From: Azorhizobium caulinodans ORS 571
Lineage (GTDB): Bacteria > Pseudomonadota > Alphaproteobacteria > Rhizobiales > Xanthobacteraceae
NCBI RefSeq assembly: GCF_000010525.1
Contig: NC_009937.1
Coordinates: forward strand, 3,663,501 to 3,727,500
DNA: 64,000 nucleotides
Reading direction: 5' to 3'
Shown here: positions 41,531 through 53,800 of the stretch, one piece after another
How positions within the stretch are numbered: position 1 is the stretch's first letter
Layout: every line of letters starts with the position of its first letter
The notes under the pieces: generated by a model
Database searches by the model: none
Told to the model about the DNA's origin: nothing
Seen by the model: the letters and a program-made list of their open reading frames with translations, nothing else
Program-made: the position numbers and the translations under genes

Positions 41531-42967
41531 TCAAGGCACAACGCGGCGCAACCGCGCCGCCACCGCCGCCACCGGCTCGGCCCAAGCGTTGGGCGCGGGC
41601 TGACGAAACAACTCCACGGTGGGATACCAGGGGCTGTCGCTGCGCTCGCGCAGCCAGCGCCAATCGGGCGCGAACGGCAGCAGCACCGAGACCGGCCGGC
41701 CCATGGCGCCGGCCAGATGCACGATGGACGTGTCCACCGCCACCACGCGGTCGAGCACCTCCAATATGGCCATGGTGTCGGCGAAGTCGGCGATCTCGGC
41801 GCCGAGATGGATCAGCGGCGCGGCGCCGTAATAATCCGCCACCTGCGCCGCCGCCGGGCCGATCTGCAACGACACCAGCGCCGTGCGCTCCAGCGCGGCG
41901 AGCGGGGCCAGGGCCTTCAGCGTCATGGAGCGGTTATAGTCATTGCCATGGGTCGGCCGCCCGGCCCAGACGATGCCGATGGCCTGGAAGCCGGCGGGGA
42001 TCAGTTGCGCCAGCCGCGCCCGCCACCGCGCCACCTTGGCCGGATCGGCCCTCACATAGGGCACAAGCGCGGGGATGGTCTCCAGGTCGGTGCCGAACAG
42101 CCGCGGCAGGCCGGAGAGCGGGCAATACGCATCGAAATGCGGCACATGCTCCCAGCGGTCGGCATAGCGGGTGATGCCCGCCTGCTGCATGACGATGGGC
42201 TGCATCTCGGAACTGCACGCCATCACCAGATTGGGGCACAGCTTGGCCACTTGCGGAATGTAGCGGCAGAACTGGATGGTATCGCCGAAGCCCTGGTCGC
42301 CGATCAGCACCAGCGTGCCCTCAGGCATGGGCGTGCCGTCCCATTGCGGCTTGTCGGCGTGCGGCAGTAGGCGTGGCGAATTGGGCAGATCGAACCGCCA
42401 CTCATATTCCGCCCAGCCCTCGGTGAACTGGCCGCTCAGCAGCAGCGCCTCGGAGAGCTCGAAATGCGCCGCCGCCATGGTCGGGTCCAGCGCCAAGGCG
42501 CGGCGGGCACAGGCGATGGCGGCGTCAATCTCCATGCGGTCGTAATAGATCACGCCAAGATTGTAATGGGCGCCCGCATCGTCCGGCGCCAGTTCCACCG
42601 CGCGGCGGCCATGCACGAGTGCCTCGTCCAGCCGGCCCTGGCTGCGATACAATTCGCAGATGTTGCGATGGAAGATCGGTTCGGTCGGCAGCAAGGCGAT
42701 GGCCCGCTCCAGCCGGGCGAGCGCCTCGCGCGGCCGCTTGGCCTTGTGCGCCAGGATCGCGCTCTGATGCAGCGCCGGAACATAATCCGGCTTGGCCTCG
42801 AGCACCTGCGCCACGATCTGCTCGGCGGCATCCAGGCGGCCTTCCTGCTCATGGGCGCTCGCCTCCGCGAGCCATTCGTCGACGGTGCGCGATATGGCGG
42901 CCGCGGCACCAGCGCCCTGCGGTCCCGCCGGCTGCGGCGCGGACATGCCCTGCCCCGCGCTAGCCAT
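41531..42967 (-). CDS. TPR-glycosyltransferase (GT9/heptosyltransferase-like domain)
   Basis: This 478-residue cytoplasmic protein has TPR repeats (about 30-185) followed by a glycosyltransferase-type domain (about 200-470) with GDQGFGDTIQFCRYIP, GIVWAGRPTHGNDYNRSM and VVAVDTSIVHLAGAMGRPVSVLLPFAPDWRW, typical of GT9/ADP-heptose-like transferases fused to TPRs. TPR-GT proteins often glycosylate surface proteins. Start ATG 42967 overlaps the sulfotransferase stop by 8 bases, so they are coupled; ATG 42946 is possible. Both lie immediately downstream of the giant adhesin gene and probably modify it, which is inference from context. Confidence 0.85.
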   Translation of the reverse strand: MASAGQGMSAPQPAGPQGAGAAAAISRTVDEWLAEASAHEQEGRLDAAEQIVAQVLEAKPDYVPALHQSAILAHKAKRPREALARLERAIALLPTEPIFHRNICELYRSQGRLDEALVHGRRAVELAPDDAGAHYNLGVIYYDRMEIDAAIACARRALALDPTMAAAHFELSEALLLSGQFTEGWAEYEWRFDLPNSPRLLPHADKPQWDGTPMPEGTLVLIGDQGFGDTIQFCRYIPQVAKLCPNLVMACSSEMQPIVMQQAGITRYADRWEHVPHFDAYCPLSGLPRLFGTDLETIPALVPYVRADPAKVARWRARLAQLIPAGFQAIGIVWAGRPTHGNDYNRSMTLKALAPLAALERTALVSLQIGPAAAQVADYYGAAPLIHLGAEIADFADTMAILEVLDRVVAVDTSIVHLAGAMGRPVSVLLPFAPDWRWLRERSDSPWYPTVELFRQPAPNAWAEPVAAVAARLRRVVP

Positions 42968-44786
42968 CGATCGAATATCCCAGACGCGCGATCACCGGCT
43001 CCAGCACCGGGATCACCGGCGCCAGATGCTTGAGATAATGGCGATAACGGAAGCGGGAATCGTCATAGAGCTTCTCCGTCACCTGCGCATAGCTGGCGGT
43101 GCGGGCATAGCGCTTGTTCTCGTGGAACTTCAGGCAGCGCTTGTCGAAGGGCAGATCGGCGAAGGCCAGCATGCGGCGCACATGGGTTTCCTGATCGTCC
43201 ACGATGTCCTCGTAACGCACCGCCAGATACTTCAGAGCCATCTCGCGGCGATAATGCTCCACCAGATCCATCACCAGCACATAATGCTGGGCGATCGTTT
43301 CCAGCGCATTGGCGCAATAGAAGCCATGGGTCAGGTGGTTCGAATAGACCGAGAGCACGATGTCCAGCGGATGGCGCAGCACATGGATCAGCGGCGCATC
43401 GGGGAACATCAGGGCGATGAGGCCCATGTGGGTCTCGTTCAGCGGCATCTTGTCAGTGAAGCGGGTGGCGCCGGGCTCCATGACGCCCAATTGCTTGACC
43501 CGCTGCAGATAATAGTCGCGCAGATTGTCCAGCCCCTCGCACTGGTCGCCCATCCATAGATCCGCCAGCGCCTCGGGATAGGCCAGCGGACTGTTGAGCA
43601 TGCGCGGCATCAGATTGGCGATGTCGTGCACGAAGGAGAGTTCGTCGCCGGCGGAGACCTTAGGGTGGGCGGAGAGCGTCTGCTCCACCATGGTGGTGCC
43701 GGAGCGCGGAAAGCCGAGGATGAACAGAGGCCGTGGCCCGCTTTCCACGGGTTTGGCGCGGGGCACGATGCGCAGCCGGTTGCTGGTGAAATAGGCCTTT
43801 AACCGCGCCGCCAGATTGGCCGCGTGCTCGGCCATATAGGTGACGCCGCTCTGCTCCACATTCAGCCGCTTGCCGGCAGCGAAGGCGGCGAAGGCCTCGT
43901 CATAGCGGCCCATCTTGTCCAGCAGGCGGCCCTTCTCCAACAGGTCGTTGGTGCCGAGGCCCCCGCCGGGGTTCTGCTGCGCCATGCGGTCCAGGATCGC
44001 CAGAGCGGCGTCATATTGCTTGGTGCGCCCGCGCACCACGGCGCGGTGCAGCAGAATGCTGGGATGGCCAGGCGCCAGCGCCTGTGCCTGATCCAGCAGC
44101 TCGTCGGCGCGCGCAAAATTGCGGTCGGTCTCCTCCATTCGCGCCCAGCCCAGCACGGTCTGGAGAATGGTAGGCGCCAGCGCGAAGCTCTCCTCGTAGA
44201 GCGCGCGGGATTCGGCCATCTTGCCCTGGTTCTTCAGGTTCCAGGCCAGGTTCGCCAGAAGGATGGGCTGACGCTGCCCCAGCAGGTCCAGGGCACGACG
44301 ATAGTGAAACTCACCGACCTGCGGCCGGTTCATCTCGGTCATGATCATGCCCATCAGATTGTGCGACTGCGGGTCGGTCGGGGCGATGCGCACCGCGTTG
44401 CGGGCATGGATTTCGCCTTCCGCCAGATCGCCCTTGCCGAACAGCAGCAGCGCCAGCTCCTGGGTCGCCCACACATTGTTGGGGTCCAGCATCACCAGCC
44501 GGCGCACCAGCGCCTCGGCGGCGGCGCCGGCGCCCTGCATCTTGCGGATCTGATAGAGCACCGCCAGCGCGCCGCCCTGCCCCGGCGCCAGCTCCAGCAC
44601 CTCCAGGCACAGCCGCTCGGCCTCCCCATAGGCGCCCTTGGCGTGGCAGGCGATGGCCTCGTCCACCAGCGGCAGCAGGTGGCGGCTGGCGGCGGCCGGG
44701 CCGAGAGCTGAGGCCTCCAGCTGGCAGCAGCGCAGAGCGCGCAGGCCGCTGCCGCAGGCGCACAGGGAGGGATGCAAAGCGTTCAT
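42960..44786 (-). CDS. TPR-sulfotransferase with SEC-C-like N-terminus
   Basis: This 608-residue protein starts with a SEC-C-like zinc motif (LCACGSGLRALRCCQ), then TPR repeats (about 40-310), then a sulfotransferase domain (about 350-600). The PAPS-binding loop is GFPRSGTTMVEQTL (Gly358-Thr365 core); RHPLDIVLSVYSNH and RYEDIVDDQ are the usual downstream motifs. It would move sulfate from PAPS to a glycan or protein Tyr. It is coupled to a TPR-GT and lies 107 bases downstream of a 3,902-residue autotransporter, with a hairpin between. A CAGGACAG ribosome site precedes ATG 44786. Confidence 0.88.
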   Translation of the reverse strand: MNALHPSLCACGSGLRALRCCQLEASALGPAAASRHLLPLVDEAIACHAKGAYGEAERLCLEVLELAPGQGGALAVLYQIRKMQGAGAAAEALVRRLVMLDPNNVWATQELALLLFGKGDLAEGEIHARNAVRIAPTDPQSHNLMGMIMTEMNRPQVGEFHYRRALDLLGQRQPILLANLAWNLKNQGKMAESRALYEESFALAPTILQTVLGWARMEETDRNFARADELLDQAQALAPGHPSILLHRAVVRGRTKQYDAALAILDRMAQQNPGGGLGTNDLLEKGRLLDKMGRYDEAFAAFAAGKRLNVEQSGVTYMAEHAANLAARLKAYFTSNRLRIVPRAKPVESGPRPLFILGFPRSGTTMVEQTLSAHPKVSAGDELSFVHDIANLMPRMLNSPLAYPEALADLWMGDQCEGLDNLRDYYLQRVKQLGVMEPGATRFTDKMPLNETHMGLIALMFPDAPLIHVLRHPLDIVLSVYSNHLTHGFYCANALETIAQHYVLVMDLVEHYRREMALKYLAVRYEDIVDDQETHVRRMLAFADLPFDKRCLKFHENKRYARTASYAQVTEKLYDDSRFRYRHYLKHLAPVIPVLEPVIARLGYSIDG

Positions 44787-44811
44787 GGGGTTACTGTCCT
44801 GAAACCTGGAA

Positions 44812-44852
44812 GAGCCTGATCCACCGGGCCGCGATCACGGGGGATCAGGCTC
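44812..44852 (-). terminator. Hairpin between adhesin and sulfotransferase genes
   Basis: GAGCCTGATCC (44812-44822) and GGATCAGGCTC (44842-44852) form a perfect 11-base stem with a 19-base loop. On the - strand it lies just after the adhesin stop and before the sulfotransferase start. There is no good T-run, so attenuation or RNA stabilisation is more likely than full termination. Confidence 0.5.
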
Positions 44853-44893
44853 TCATGCCTTTATGGCGTGTCAACTCGTAGGCCCCGACCCGG

Positions 44894-47800
44894 TCAGAAG
44901 GACCAGGTGAAGGACCCGGTCACCGCATGATCCTGCACCGCATTGGACAGGGTGCCGCGATACGAGACGCCGAGCTTCATGCTGTCGTCGAGCTTCCAGT
45001 CGGCGCCCAGGTCCAGCAAGGCCGCATCCCGCGCCAGCGGCGCCCCGGTGACGCTGAAGTTCACACCGGTGCCGAAGGCCAGATACGCCGCCGGGTCCAG
45101 ATCGCCGAAGGCGTGCTGCCAGCCCACCATCAGGCGCGGCATCAGAGTGGTGCCGTTGCCCAGCGTCCAGCTGGTGCCCAGCCGCAGGCCGAGGGTGGAA
45201 TAAGTGAGGTCGGCCGTCGAACTGTGCAGGGTCAGCGCCGCCGCCCCCCCGACTTCCTGCCCCGCGCCGGTGTTCATGTGCACATAGGCAAGGCCCGCGA
45301 ACGGCTCCAGCGCCAGACCATTCCAGGAGAAGCCGTAGCCCACCTCGCCGAACACCTGCGCGGTATCGACGCCATAGCTGCTGCTCACCCCTTGCTGGAA
45401 GCCTGGGAAGGCGACCGTGCGCGCCATGTCCACGTCGCTCCAGCTGTAAGCGGCGCCCAGGCGCACATTCACCGGCCCGAAGGCGCGCCCCGCATACAGG
45501 CCGAGGCTGTAGGTGCCGATATCAGCCGAGCTGGCGCGACCGGAGATGGTGAGATCCGTGGAGGTGTAGCCGCCGGCGAGGCCCACCCGCCAATCCTCGC
45601 CGATCAAGGCATCGAGGCCGGTCATGAAGCCGGAGCGATCATGGCTCACCGCAGCGGCATTGCTGGTGCCGCTGATCTGGCCCCAGCCGCCGAACGCCTC
45701 GCCCCACGCCACCAGGCGGGAGGCGCCGCCATCGGCCATGCCGCCATTGGGCCGGGCGATGGCCACGCCGCTGGGCTGCACCGTGCCAGTGCTCCCCTGC
45801 CCGACTGACGCCAGGGCCGAGGACGACAGCGTCACCGGCCCGCCGGTGCCCAGCGCGACCACCGCGCCGCCGGCTTCGCCATAGGCCTGCTGCCGCAACC
45901 GGTTCATCAGGGTCTGCGGCACCACGCGGCTGTCATCCAGCAGGGCCGTTATGACGCTGGCATAGGCCTCGCCGGACAGCATGGTGAAGGCGGTGCGGGC
46001 GCCGGCCGCGTTCTGGCCCACCACCGCCTGATAGAGCGCCGAGTTGGCGCCGCCGGCCTGCACCGCATTGGCGGTGGCGTATTGGTTGAGCGTCAGGGCC
46101 ACGCTGGAGAAGCGCACCGGCGTGCTGCCGGTGGAGAGCGTCAGCGACACCGTGTTGGAGCCATAGGTCAGCGACGGCGTGAGGAATGCCAGGTCCGTGG
46201 TCACGGTGTCGAACTGCCCGCTCAGCGCCGTGCTGGTGAGGATCGAGTAGGTGGTCGAGGCGCCATAGCTGCCGCTCCCGGCCAGCACAGCCAGGGTGCC
46301 GCTGAGGGTGGCGGTGCCGGACACCAGCAATTGCGAGCTCTGGCCCTGCGGGTTCACCGCCACCTGCAAGGTGCCGCCGGAGGTCTGGACGAAATTGCCG
46401 GTGAGCTTGAGGCTGCTGCCGACCGCGCCGGGTTGCAGCGTGCCGCTGTTCGTCACCGCGCCGATGGTCCAGCTGCCGCTGGCGATCCAGTTCGCCCCGC
46501 CAGCGATGGTGAGCGCGCTGCCGCTGCCGAAATTGGCAATGGTGCTGGAAAGAGTGCCGCTGCCGGCCAAAGTGATCCGCCCTGCGCCGCCGCCACCGTC
46601 GATGCCCCCCTCCAGCACCGAGCCGGTGGTCAGGGTCAGGCTGTTGACGCCGGCATCGAACTGGATGGCGGTCCCGCCGGTGCCGGTGATGGTGCCGCTG
46701 TTGGTGGCGCTGGCGCCGGTGCCGGTGAACTGGAGGCCGATGACGCCGCCGATGGTGCCGCTGTTGGTGAGCGAGGCATTGCTGCCCAGCGCCAGGCCGG
46801 CGATGGCGTCGTCGAGGATGGTGCCGGCATTGACCACCGTGCCGCCGGTGCCCACCTGCACGCCGAACACGCCGCCCTGAATGAAGCCGCCGGTGGTGTT
46901 GGTCAGCACGCCGCCGGACCCGAGGTTCACGCCGGTGTCGGCGGTGCCGATGATGGTGCCGCTGTTGGTGATGGTGCCGGTGCCGGTGACGCCATTTACG
47001 GTGCCGAGCACGGCACCGGTATTGGCGAAGCTGCCGGTGTTGGCGAAGGTGCCGGATCCGCTGATGGTGCCGCTGTTGGCCATGCTGCCGGAATTGGCCA
47101 GCGTGCCGTCATTGACCAGCGAACCGGAATTGCTCAGCGTGCCACTGCTGGCGATGGTGCCGGTGCTGGTGAGCGTGCCGCTGTTGGCGAAGGTTCCGCC
47201 GGAGACCACTTGGCCGTTGATGGTGGTGGTGCCGGTCGCGGCCACCACGCCGCTGTTGTCCAGCGTGGCACCGGCTGAGACCTGGAGATTGCCACCCAGC
47301 GTGCCCCTGTTGGTGAGCGTGCCGGAGAGCACCACGGCATTGCTGATGGTGCTGCCGGCATCGACCGCCTGGGTGGCATTGAGGAAGGCCACGTAGCGGA
47401 AGCCCAGGACCTGGACGGTGTCCAGGACGGCACTGCCTTCCACCACCAGCGTGTTCACGCCCAGCGAGCCGTCGGCGAGGCCGATGAGCGCGCTGCCGCT
47501 TTCCAGGATCAGCCGGTTGGTGCCGCCGGCGAACTGCACCGCCGTGCCGCCAGCCCCGGAAATGGTGCCGAAATTGTCGATGGTGCCGCTGGCGCCGCCG
47601 GTGAACAGCACGCCGATGCCGGCGTTGCCGGTGCCGGAGATGGTGCCGGTATTGGTGATCGTCGCCGTGCCGCTGGAGATGGTCACGCCGGTGGTGGCGC
47701 CGGTGATGAGGCCGCTATTGGTCACAAGCCCGCCGGCGGCGAGATCAACGCCGGTGCCGCTGATGCCGGCGATGGTGCCGGAATTCGCCACCGTCGCGAT

Positions 47801-50800
47801 GCCTGAGGCCGACACGCCCGTCGCCGCGCCCTGGATCAGCGCCGTGCTGCCGGAATTGGCGATGGTGCCGCTGGCTAGCGCGACGGCGGTGCTGCCGGCA
47901 CCGCTGGTGGTGATGGTGCCCGCATTGGCCACCACATTGCCGCCGCTGCCGCCAACGACGGCGGCCTGCGTACCGCTGATGCGGCCACCCGCCTGGTTGT
48001 TCACGCTGCCGGTGCCGACCAAAGCGATGGCGCCCAGCACGCTGCCGCTGTTGGCGAAGCTGCCGGCATTGGTGAACAGGCCCGCGCCGCTGATGACGCC
48101 GCTGTTGCTCATTGTGGTGGCGTTGCTCAGCACGCCGGAATTGAGCAGCGTGCCGGAATTGCTGAACACGCCGCTGTTGGCGAGAGTGCCTGCCAGCGCC
48201 AGCCTGCCGGCATTGCTCAGGCTGCCGGAGGTGGCGAGGGTGCCCGCAACATCCAGCGCGGCGGTATTGATCAGCGTTCCGGTATTCAGCAGGCTGGCCA
48301 GAACCGAGAACGACCCGCTGTTGGCGATGGTGCCGGCATTGGCCGAGCTGGCGCCGGCGGCGACCAAGCCGCTGGTGTTCAGCACCGCGCCCGCATCCAC
48401 GCTCACCTTGCCGTTGAGCGTGCCCTGGTTGGTCAGCGTGCCGGCGATCACCACCGGATTCGTGATGGTGGAGCCGGCGTCGATGGCGTTGGTGGCATCC
48501 ATGAAGCCGACATATTGGAAGCCGATGGCGCTCACACCGGAGAGCGTGGCGCTGTCGCGCACCACCAATGTGTTCACGCCCAGGCTGCCGTCGGCGGCCC
48601 CGATGAGCGTGCTCCCGCCTTCCAGGATCAGCCGGTTGGTGCCGCCGGCGAACTTCACCGCCGTGCCGCCCGCCCCTGAGATCACCCCGAAATTGTCGAT
48701 GGTGCCGCTGGCGTACCCCATAAACAGCACGCCGACGCCCGCGGTGCCCGTACCGGCGATGGTGCCGGTGTTGGTAAGCATTGTGGTGCCGAATGCGACG
48801 CTGACCCCGGCCGTGGCGCCGGACACGAGGCCGCTGTTGGTGACATTGCCGCCCATTCTCAAAGCGATGCCGGAGCCCGATACGCCGATGATGGTACCTT
48901 CATTGGTAATCGTCCCGGCGGAACCGAAGTCTACGCCGGTTTGGCCACCCTGAATGAAGGAGGCCGTGCCTGCATTGGCCAGGCTGGTGCCGCTGAGCGA
49001 GACGCCGATACCGCTCGTGCCGAGAATGGTGCCTTCATTCAGCACCGCCCCGTTTCCGACGATGACGCCGTTCACAGCCCCTTGGATGCGCGAACCAACC
49101 CCAGCATTGGTGATGGTGCTGCCCACAGACAAGTCAATGCCGGAGTTGGCGAGACCGATGATCGTGCCTTGGTTCATCACCGGGCCGCCGCCGACCATCT
49201 TGATGCCGGATATCGCGCCCTGGATCAGTGAAGCGCTGCCTGTATTAGTCACCGCGCCGATATTGACCACCCAGACGCCAAATTCGGACGATCCAATGAT
49301 GGTGCCTTCATTGCGCACGGTTCCATTGGAGGTGCTGGCCACGCCGGTCTGGCCGCCCCGGATCAACGATGCGGTGCCGATGTTTGAGATCGTGCCGGTC
49401 GAAATCTCGACGCCCCTACCCGCCGTGCCGGTGGCGATGAGGGTGCCAGCATTGGCCATGGTGCCGCCGCTGATGAACATCGCGTGAAGGTCGCCGACAA
49501 TGCTGCCCCCGACTTCATTCCTCACAACGCCTGTGCCACCCACCCCGAGCGTTCCGAAGATGCTGCCGCTATTGGTCAACAGTCCGGAATTCTGGAACAG
49601 GCCAGCAGTGGTAATGAACGTGCCGGTATTGGCCAACGTCCCGTTATTCACCAGCGTGCTCGACAGCGTGAACGTGCCGCTATTGGCGATGACGCCACTG
49701 TTGGTGGAGGAGGCACTCACCAAGACCACGCCGCTGGTGTTCAGCACCGCGCCCGCATCCACGGTCACCCGGCCGTTCAGCGTGCCCTGGTTGGTCAGGG
49801 TGCCGGAGATCACCGTGGCATTGGTGACGGTGGAGCCGACGCCGATGGCATTGGTGGCGTTGATGAAGCCGACATATTGGAAGCCGATGGCGTTCACGCC
49901 GGACAGCGTGGCGTTGTCACGCACCACGAGCGTGTTCGAGCCGAGGCTGCCATCGGCGGTGCCGATGAGCGTGCTGCCGCCTTCCAGGATCAGCCGGTTG
50001 GTGCCGCCCGCGAACTTCACCGCCGTGCCGCCCGCACCGGAGATCACGCCGTAATTGTCGATTGTGCCGCTGGCGCCGGCGCTGAACAGCACGCCAATGC
50101 CCGCCGTGCCGGTGCCGGCGATGGTGCCGGTATTGGTGATCAGCACCGTGCCGCCGCTGATCTGCACGCCTGCTGTGCCACCGCTGATGGTGCCGCTGTT
50201 GGTGATGGTGCCACCCAGCGCCAGCGCCACGCCATAGCCCAGCGTGCCGGCGATGGTGCCGGCGTTGACGAGCGCGGCCAGCCCGCCCAGCACAACGCCG
50301 GTCATGCCGCCCGAGATCACGGCGGCCGACCCGCTGTTGGAGATGGTGCCGCCGGCGGCGAAAGAGACGCCAATGCTGGTGGCGCTGCCGAGGGTGCCCG
50401 TATTGGTCAGCGTCCCCATGCCGCTCGCCACCTGCACGCCGGCGATGCCGCCGCTGATAAGGCCGCTGTTGGAGATGCTGCCACCGAGCGCCAGACCGAC
50501 GCCATAGCCCAATGCGCCGATGATGGTGCCGGCGTTGCTGACCGTGCCCAGCCCGCCCAGCACGATGCCGGTGAGCCCGCCCGAGATCACCGCGGCCGTA
50601 TCGCTGTTGGCGATGCTGCCGCCGGCGGCGAGGGACGCGCCCATGCCAGTGCCGCCCGTGATGCTGCCGCTGTTGGTGAGCGTGCCCAGCCCGCCCAGCG
50701 AAACGCCGGTGAGGCCACCCGACATCACCGCCGCCGAGCCGCTGTTGCTTACCTGCGCGGCGCCGCTCAGCACCACCGCCGTGCCCGCCGTCGAGGTGGC

Positions 50801-53800
50801 GCTGATGGTGCCGGCATTGGCCAGCGTGGCGCCAGCCCCGGTGACGCCTGCCAGCACGCCCGTGATGCGGCCGCCAGCCTGGTTGGTGACGATGCCCGTG
50901 GCCGTCACGCTCACGGTGCCGACGATGCTGCCGCTATTGGTCAGCAGACCGGCATTGGACAGCGTACCCGAACCGGCCAGCACCGTGCCGCTGTTCACCA
51001 GCGTGCCGCTGTTGCTGAAAAGGCCGGTGATGGTGAGCGTGCCGGTATTCGAGAGGCTGCCCGCATTGCTCAGCGTGGTGGCGGAAGCCGCAGAGGTCAA
51101 GGTCCAGGAGGCGCCGGCGTCCACCAGAACGGTGGCGAAATTGGTGATGCCCGAGAGAGTGCCGGTGCCGGAGACGAATTCCAGCGTGTTGCTGCCGGCG
51201 CCGCCATCCACGATGCCGGTGAAGGCAGCGCCCGAGAGCACTTGGAGCAGGTCGTCGCCCGCGCCGAACTGCACCGCCGTGCCGCCGTTGCCAATGATGG
51301 CGCCGCTGTTGATCAGCGTATTGGCAAGGGTACCGCTGAAGGCGATGCCCACGCCGGCCGTGCCCGTGCCGGCGATGGTGCCGGCATTGGTGATGGTGCC
51401 GGCGGCCCCGCGGGCATAAATGCCGTCATTTCCGCCCGAGATCAGGCCCGTTGCCGCATTGTGGACCGTGCCGCCCGCATCCAGGAACACGCCGGTGCCG
51501 GCGGTGCCGCCGGTGATGCTGCCGGTGTTGGCGATGGTGCCCAGGCCATCCATGGTCTTGATGCCGAAGCCGGCCGTGCCGGTACCGGCGATGGTGCCGG
51601 CATTGGCGATCGAGACCGACATGACATTGCCGGTGGTGCCGTTGGAAATCAGGATGCCGCCGAGGCCGCCGCTGATGAGCGCGGTGGCGCCGAAATTGAC
51701 GATGATGCCGTTGGTGGTCTGGTCGGCGCCGTAGCCAGCGCTGCCGAGGATGGTGCCTTCGTTGCGCAGGAGCGAGCCGGCGTTGCGCAATTGCACGCCG
51801 GTCAGCGTGCCAGCGATGCGCGCGGCCGTGCCCACGTTGGTCACGGTATCGGTGTTGAAGCTGTAGACGCCGACCCCGCTGGTGCCGGTGGCCAGGATGG
51901 TGCCGGAATTGGTCAGCGTGCCGCCGAACATCTTGACGCCGTAGGTGGCGCCGGTGATCCGCCCGTTGGCGTCGTTGCCGATGATGTTGCCGCCACCGTT
52001 GGAGACCACCCCCGGGCCCGTCGCGCCCGTGATGGTGCCGCTGTTGATCAGCGTGCCCGTGCCGAGCTGGGCGCCCATGGCGCCGGAAATGGTGCCGCCA
52101 GCGTGGTTGGTCACCACGCCCCAGTCCATGTTCGCGCCGAAGCCGCCGCTGCTGCTGATCAGCCCGTCATTGACGATTGAGGCGACAACGCTGGAGGTGT
52201 TGGCGAAGCTGACGCCGCTCATGGCGCCGGAAATGGTTCCGGTGGCGGCATTGGTGACGCTGCCGGCGCCAGCCTGTACCACCACGCCCTGGCCGCTGCT
52301 GGCGATGATGGTGCCGGCATTGGTGAGGGAAAGATTGCCGCTTGTTACATTGATCCCTGAGCCGCCGGAGATCAGCGAGGCGGTGCCGTTATTGGCGACG
52401 ACGCCACCCGTATTCAGGAAAATACTGGTGCCGCCGGCACTGATGGTGCCGGCATTGGTCACGGTGGGCGTGCCGCTGATGCCGACAACGCCGGTGCCGG
52501 TGGTGGTGACCAGCGCGCCGAGCTGGTTGTCCAGCACACCGCCAGAGGTCAGCGTCTCGGTGCCGGTGATGGTGCCGCTATTGCTCAGGAGGCCGCTGCT
52601 GGTCAGCACACCGGTGGTGGCGGTCAGCACGCCGGCATTGATGAGCGTGCCGCTATTGGCCAGGGTGCCGGAATTGGTGAGCGTGACGCCGGACGAAATG
52701 GTGTTGGCGCCGGTGAAGGTCCAGCTCGCACCGCTGTTGACCTGCACGAGCCCGAAATTGACGAAGCTGGCGCCGCCCAGCCCGGTGAAGCTGCCGCCGG
52801 TGCCGTCGAAGGCCAAGGTATTGGTGCCGGCTCCGCCGTCCACCACGCCGATGAAGGTGGCTCCCGCCTGAAGGGTCAGCAGGTCGTTGCCCGCGCCGAA
52901 GGCCACCGCCTTGGTGCCACCGGAGATGGTACCGCTGTTGGTGAGCGCGTTATTGAAAGTGCCGCTGGCGAACAGCACGCCATAGGTCGCGCCCGTGATG
53001 GTGCCGGCATTGGTCACCACACCAGCGTCGGATATAAACTGGATTGCGCGGTCGGCCGAGGAAATCAGCGAGGCGCTGCCGGAATTGGTGATCGTGCCGC
53101 CATTTTGCAGATAAAGGCCGTAGGCGTGGCCGTTGGTGAGCGTGGTCGCCCGAATGGTACCTTCATTGGTCACATTGATCGGCACGCCAAAGCCGACCAC
53201 ACCGATATACGTGCCAATGATCTGCGACCCGGTGCCCGCATTGTTGACGAAGCCGCTGCCATTCATCCAGACGGCCTCGAGGCCGGTGATCGTGCCAGCA
53301 TTCTGCACGCCGCCCGAAGCACCCGCATAGGCAAACACGCCAACGCTGGTCGTGGCGCCGGTGATGGTGCCCGTGGCGGCATTCGTCAGCACGCCGGTGC
53401 CGGTCAGCGTGACGGCGCCGGCGATGCTGCCGGAATTGGTCATGGAGCCGCTGTTGAGCAGGGTGCCGTCCAGGGTCAGCGCACCCGCATTGCTAAGGGT
53501 GCCGGCATTGGTGAAGGTGCCGCCAGAGGCCACCGTCATGGTGCCGCTATTGGTCATCGCCAGGGCCGAGGCGACGGTATTCGTGCCCGTGAAGGTCCAG
53601 TTGGCCCCGCTCAGAACATTGAACTGCTCGAAATTGATGAAGCCCGAACCGCCCAGCCCGGTGAAGGTGGCGGAGGTCGTGCCACCGAATTCCAGCGTAT
53701 CGGTGCCTGCGCCCGCGTCCACCACTCCGGTGAACACGCCCCCCGGCAGCAGGCGCACGACATCGTTGCTGGTGCCGACGAAGCGCACGGCGGTGCCGCC

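Noticed and set aside
49484-52180. 898-residue + strand frame (Ala/Asp/Gly/His-rich) and several Pro/Val-rich ones
   Set aside because: Reverse complement of the repeat-rich adhesin; composition follows from GC-rich repeats.
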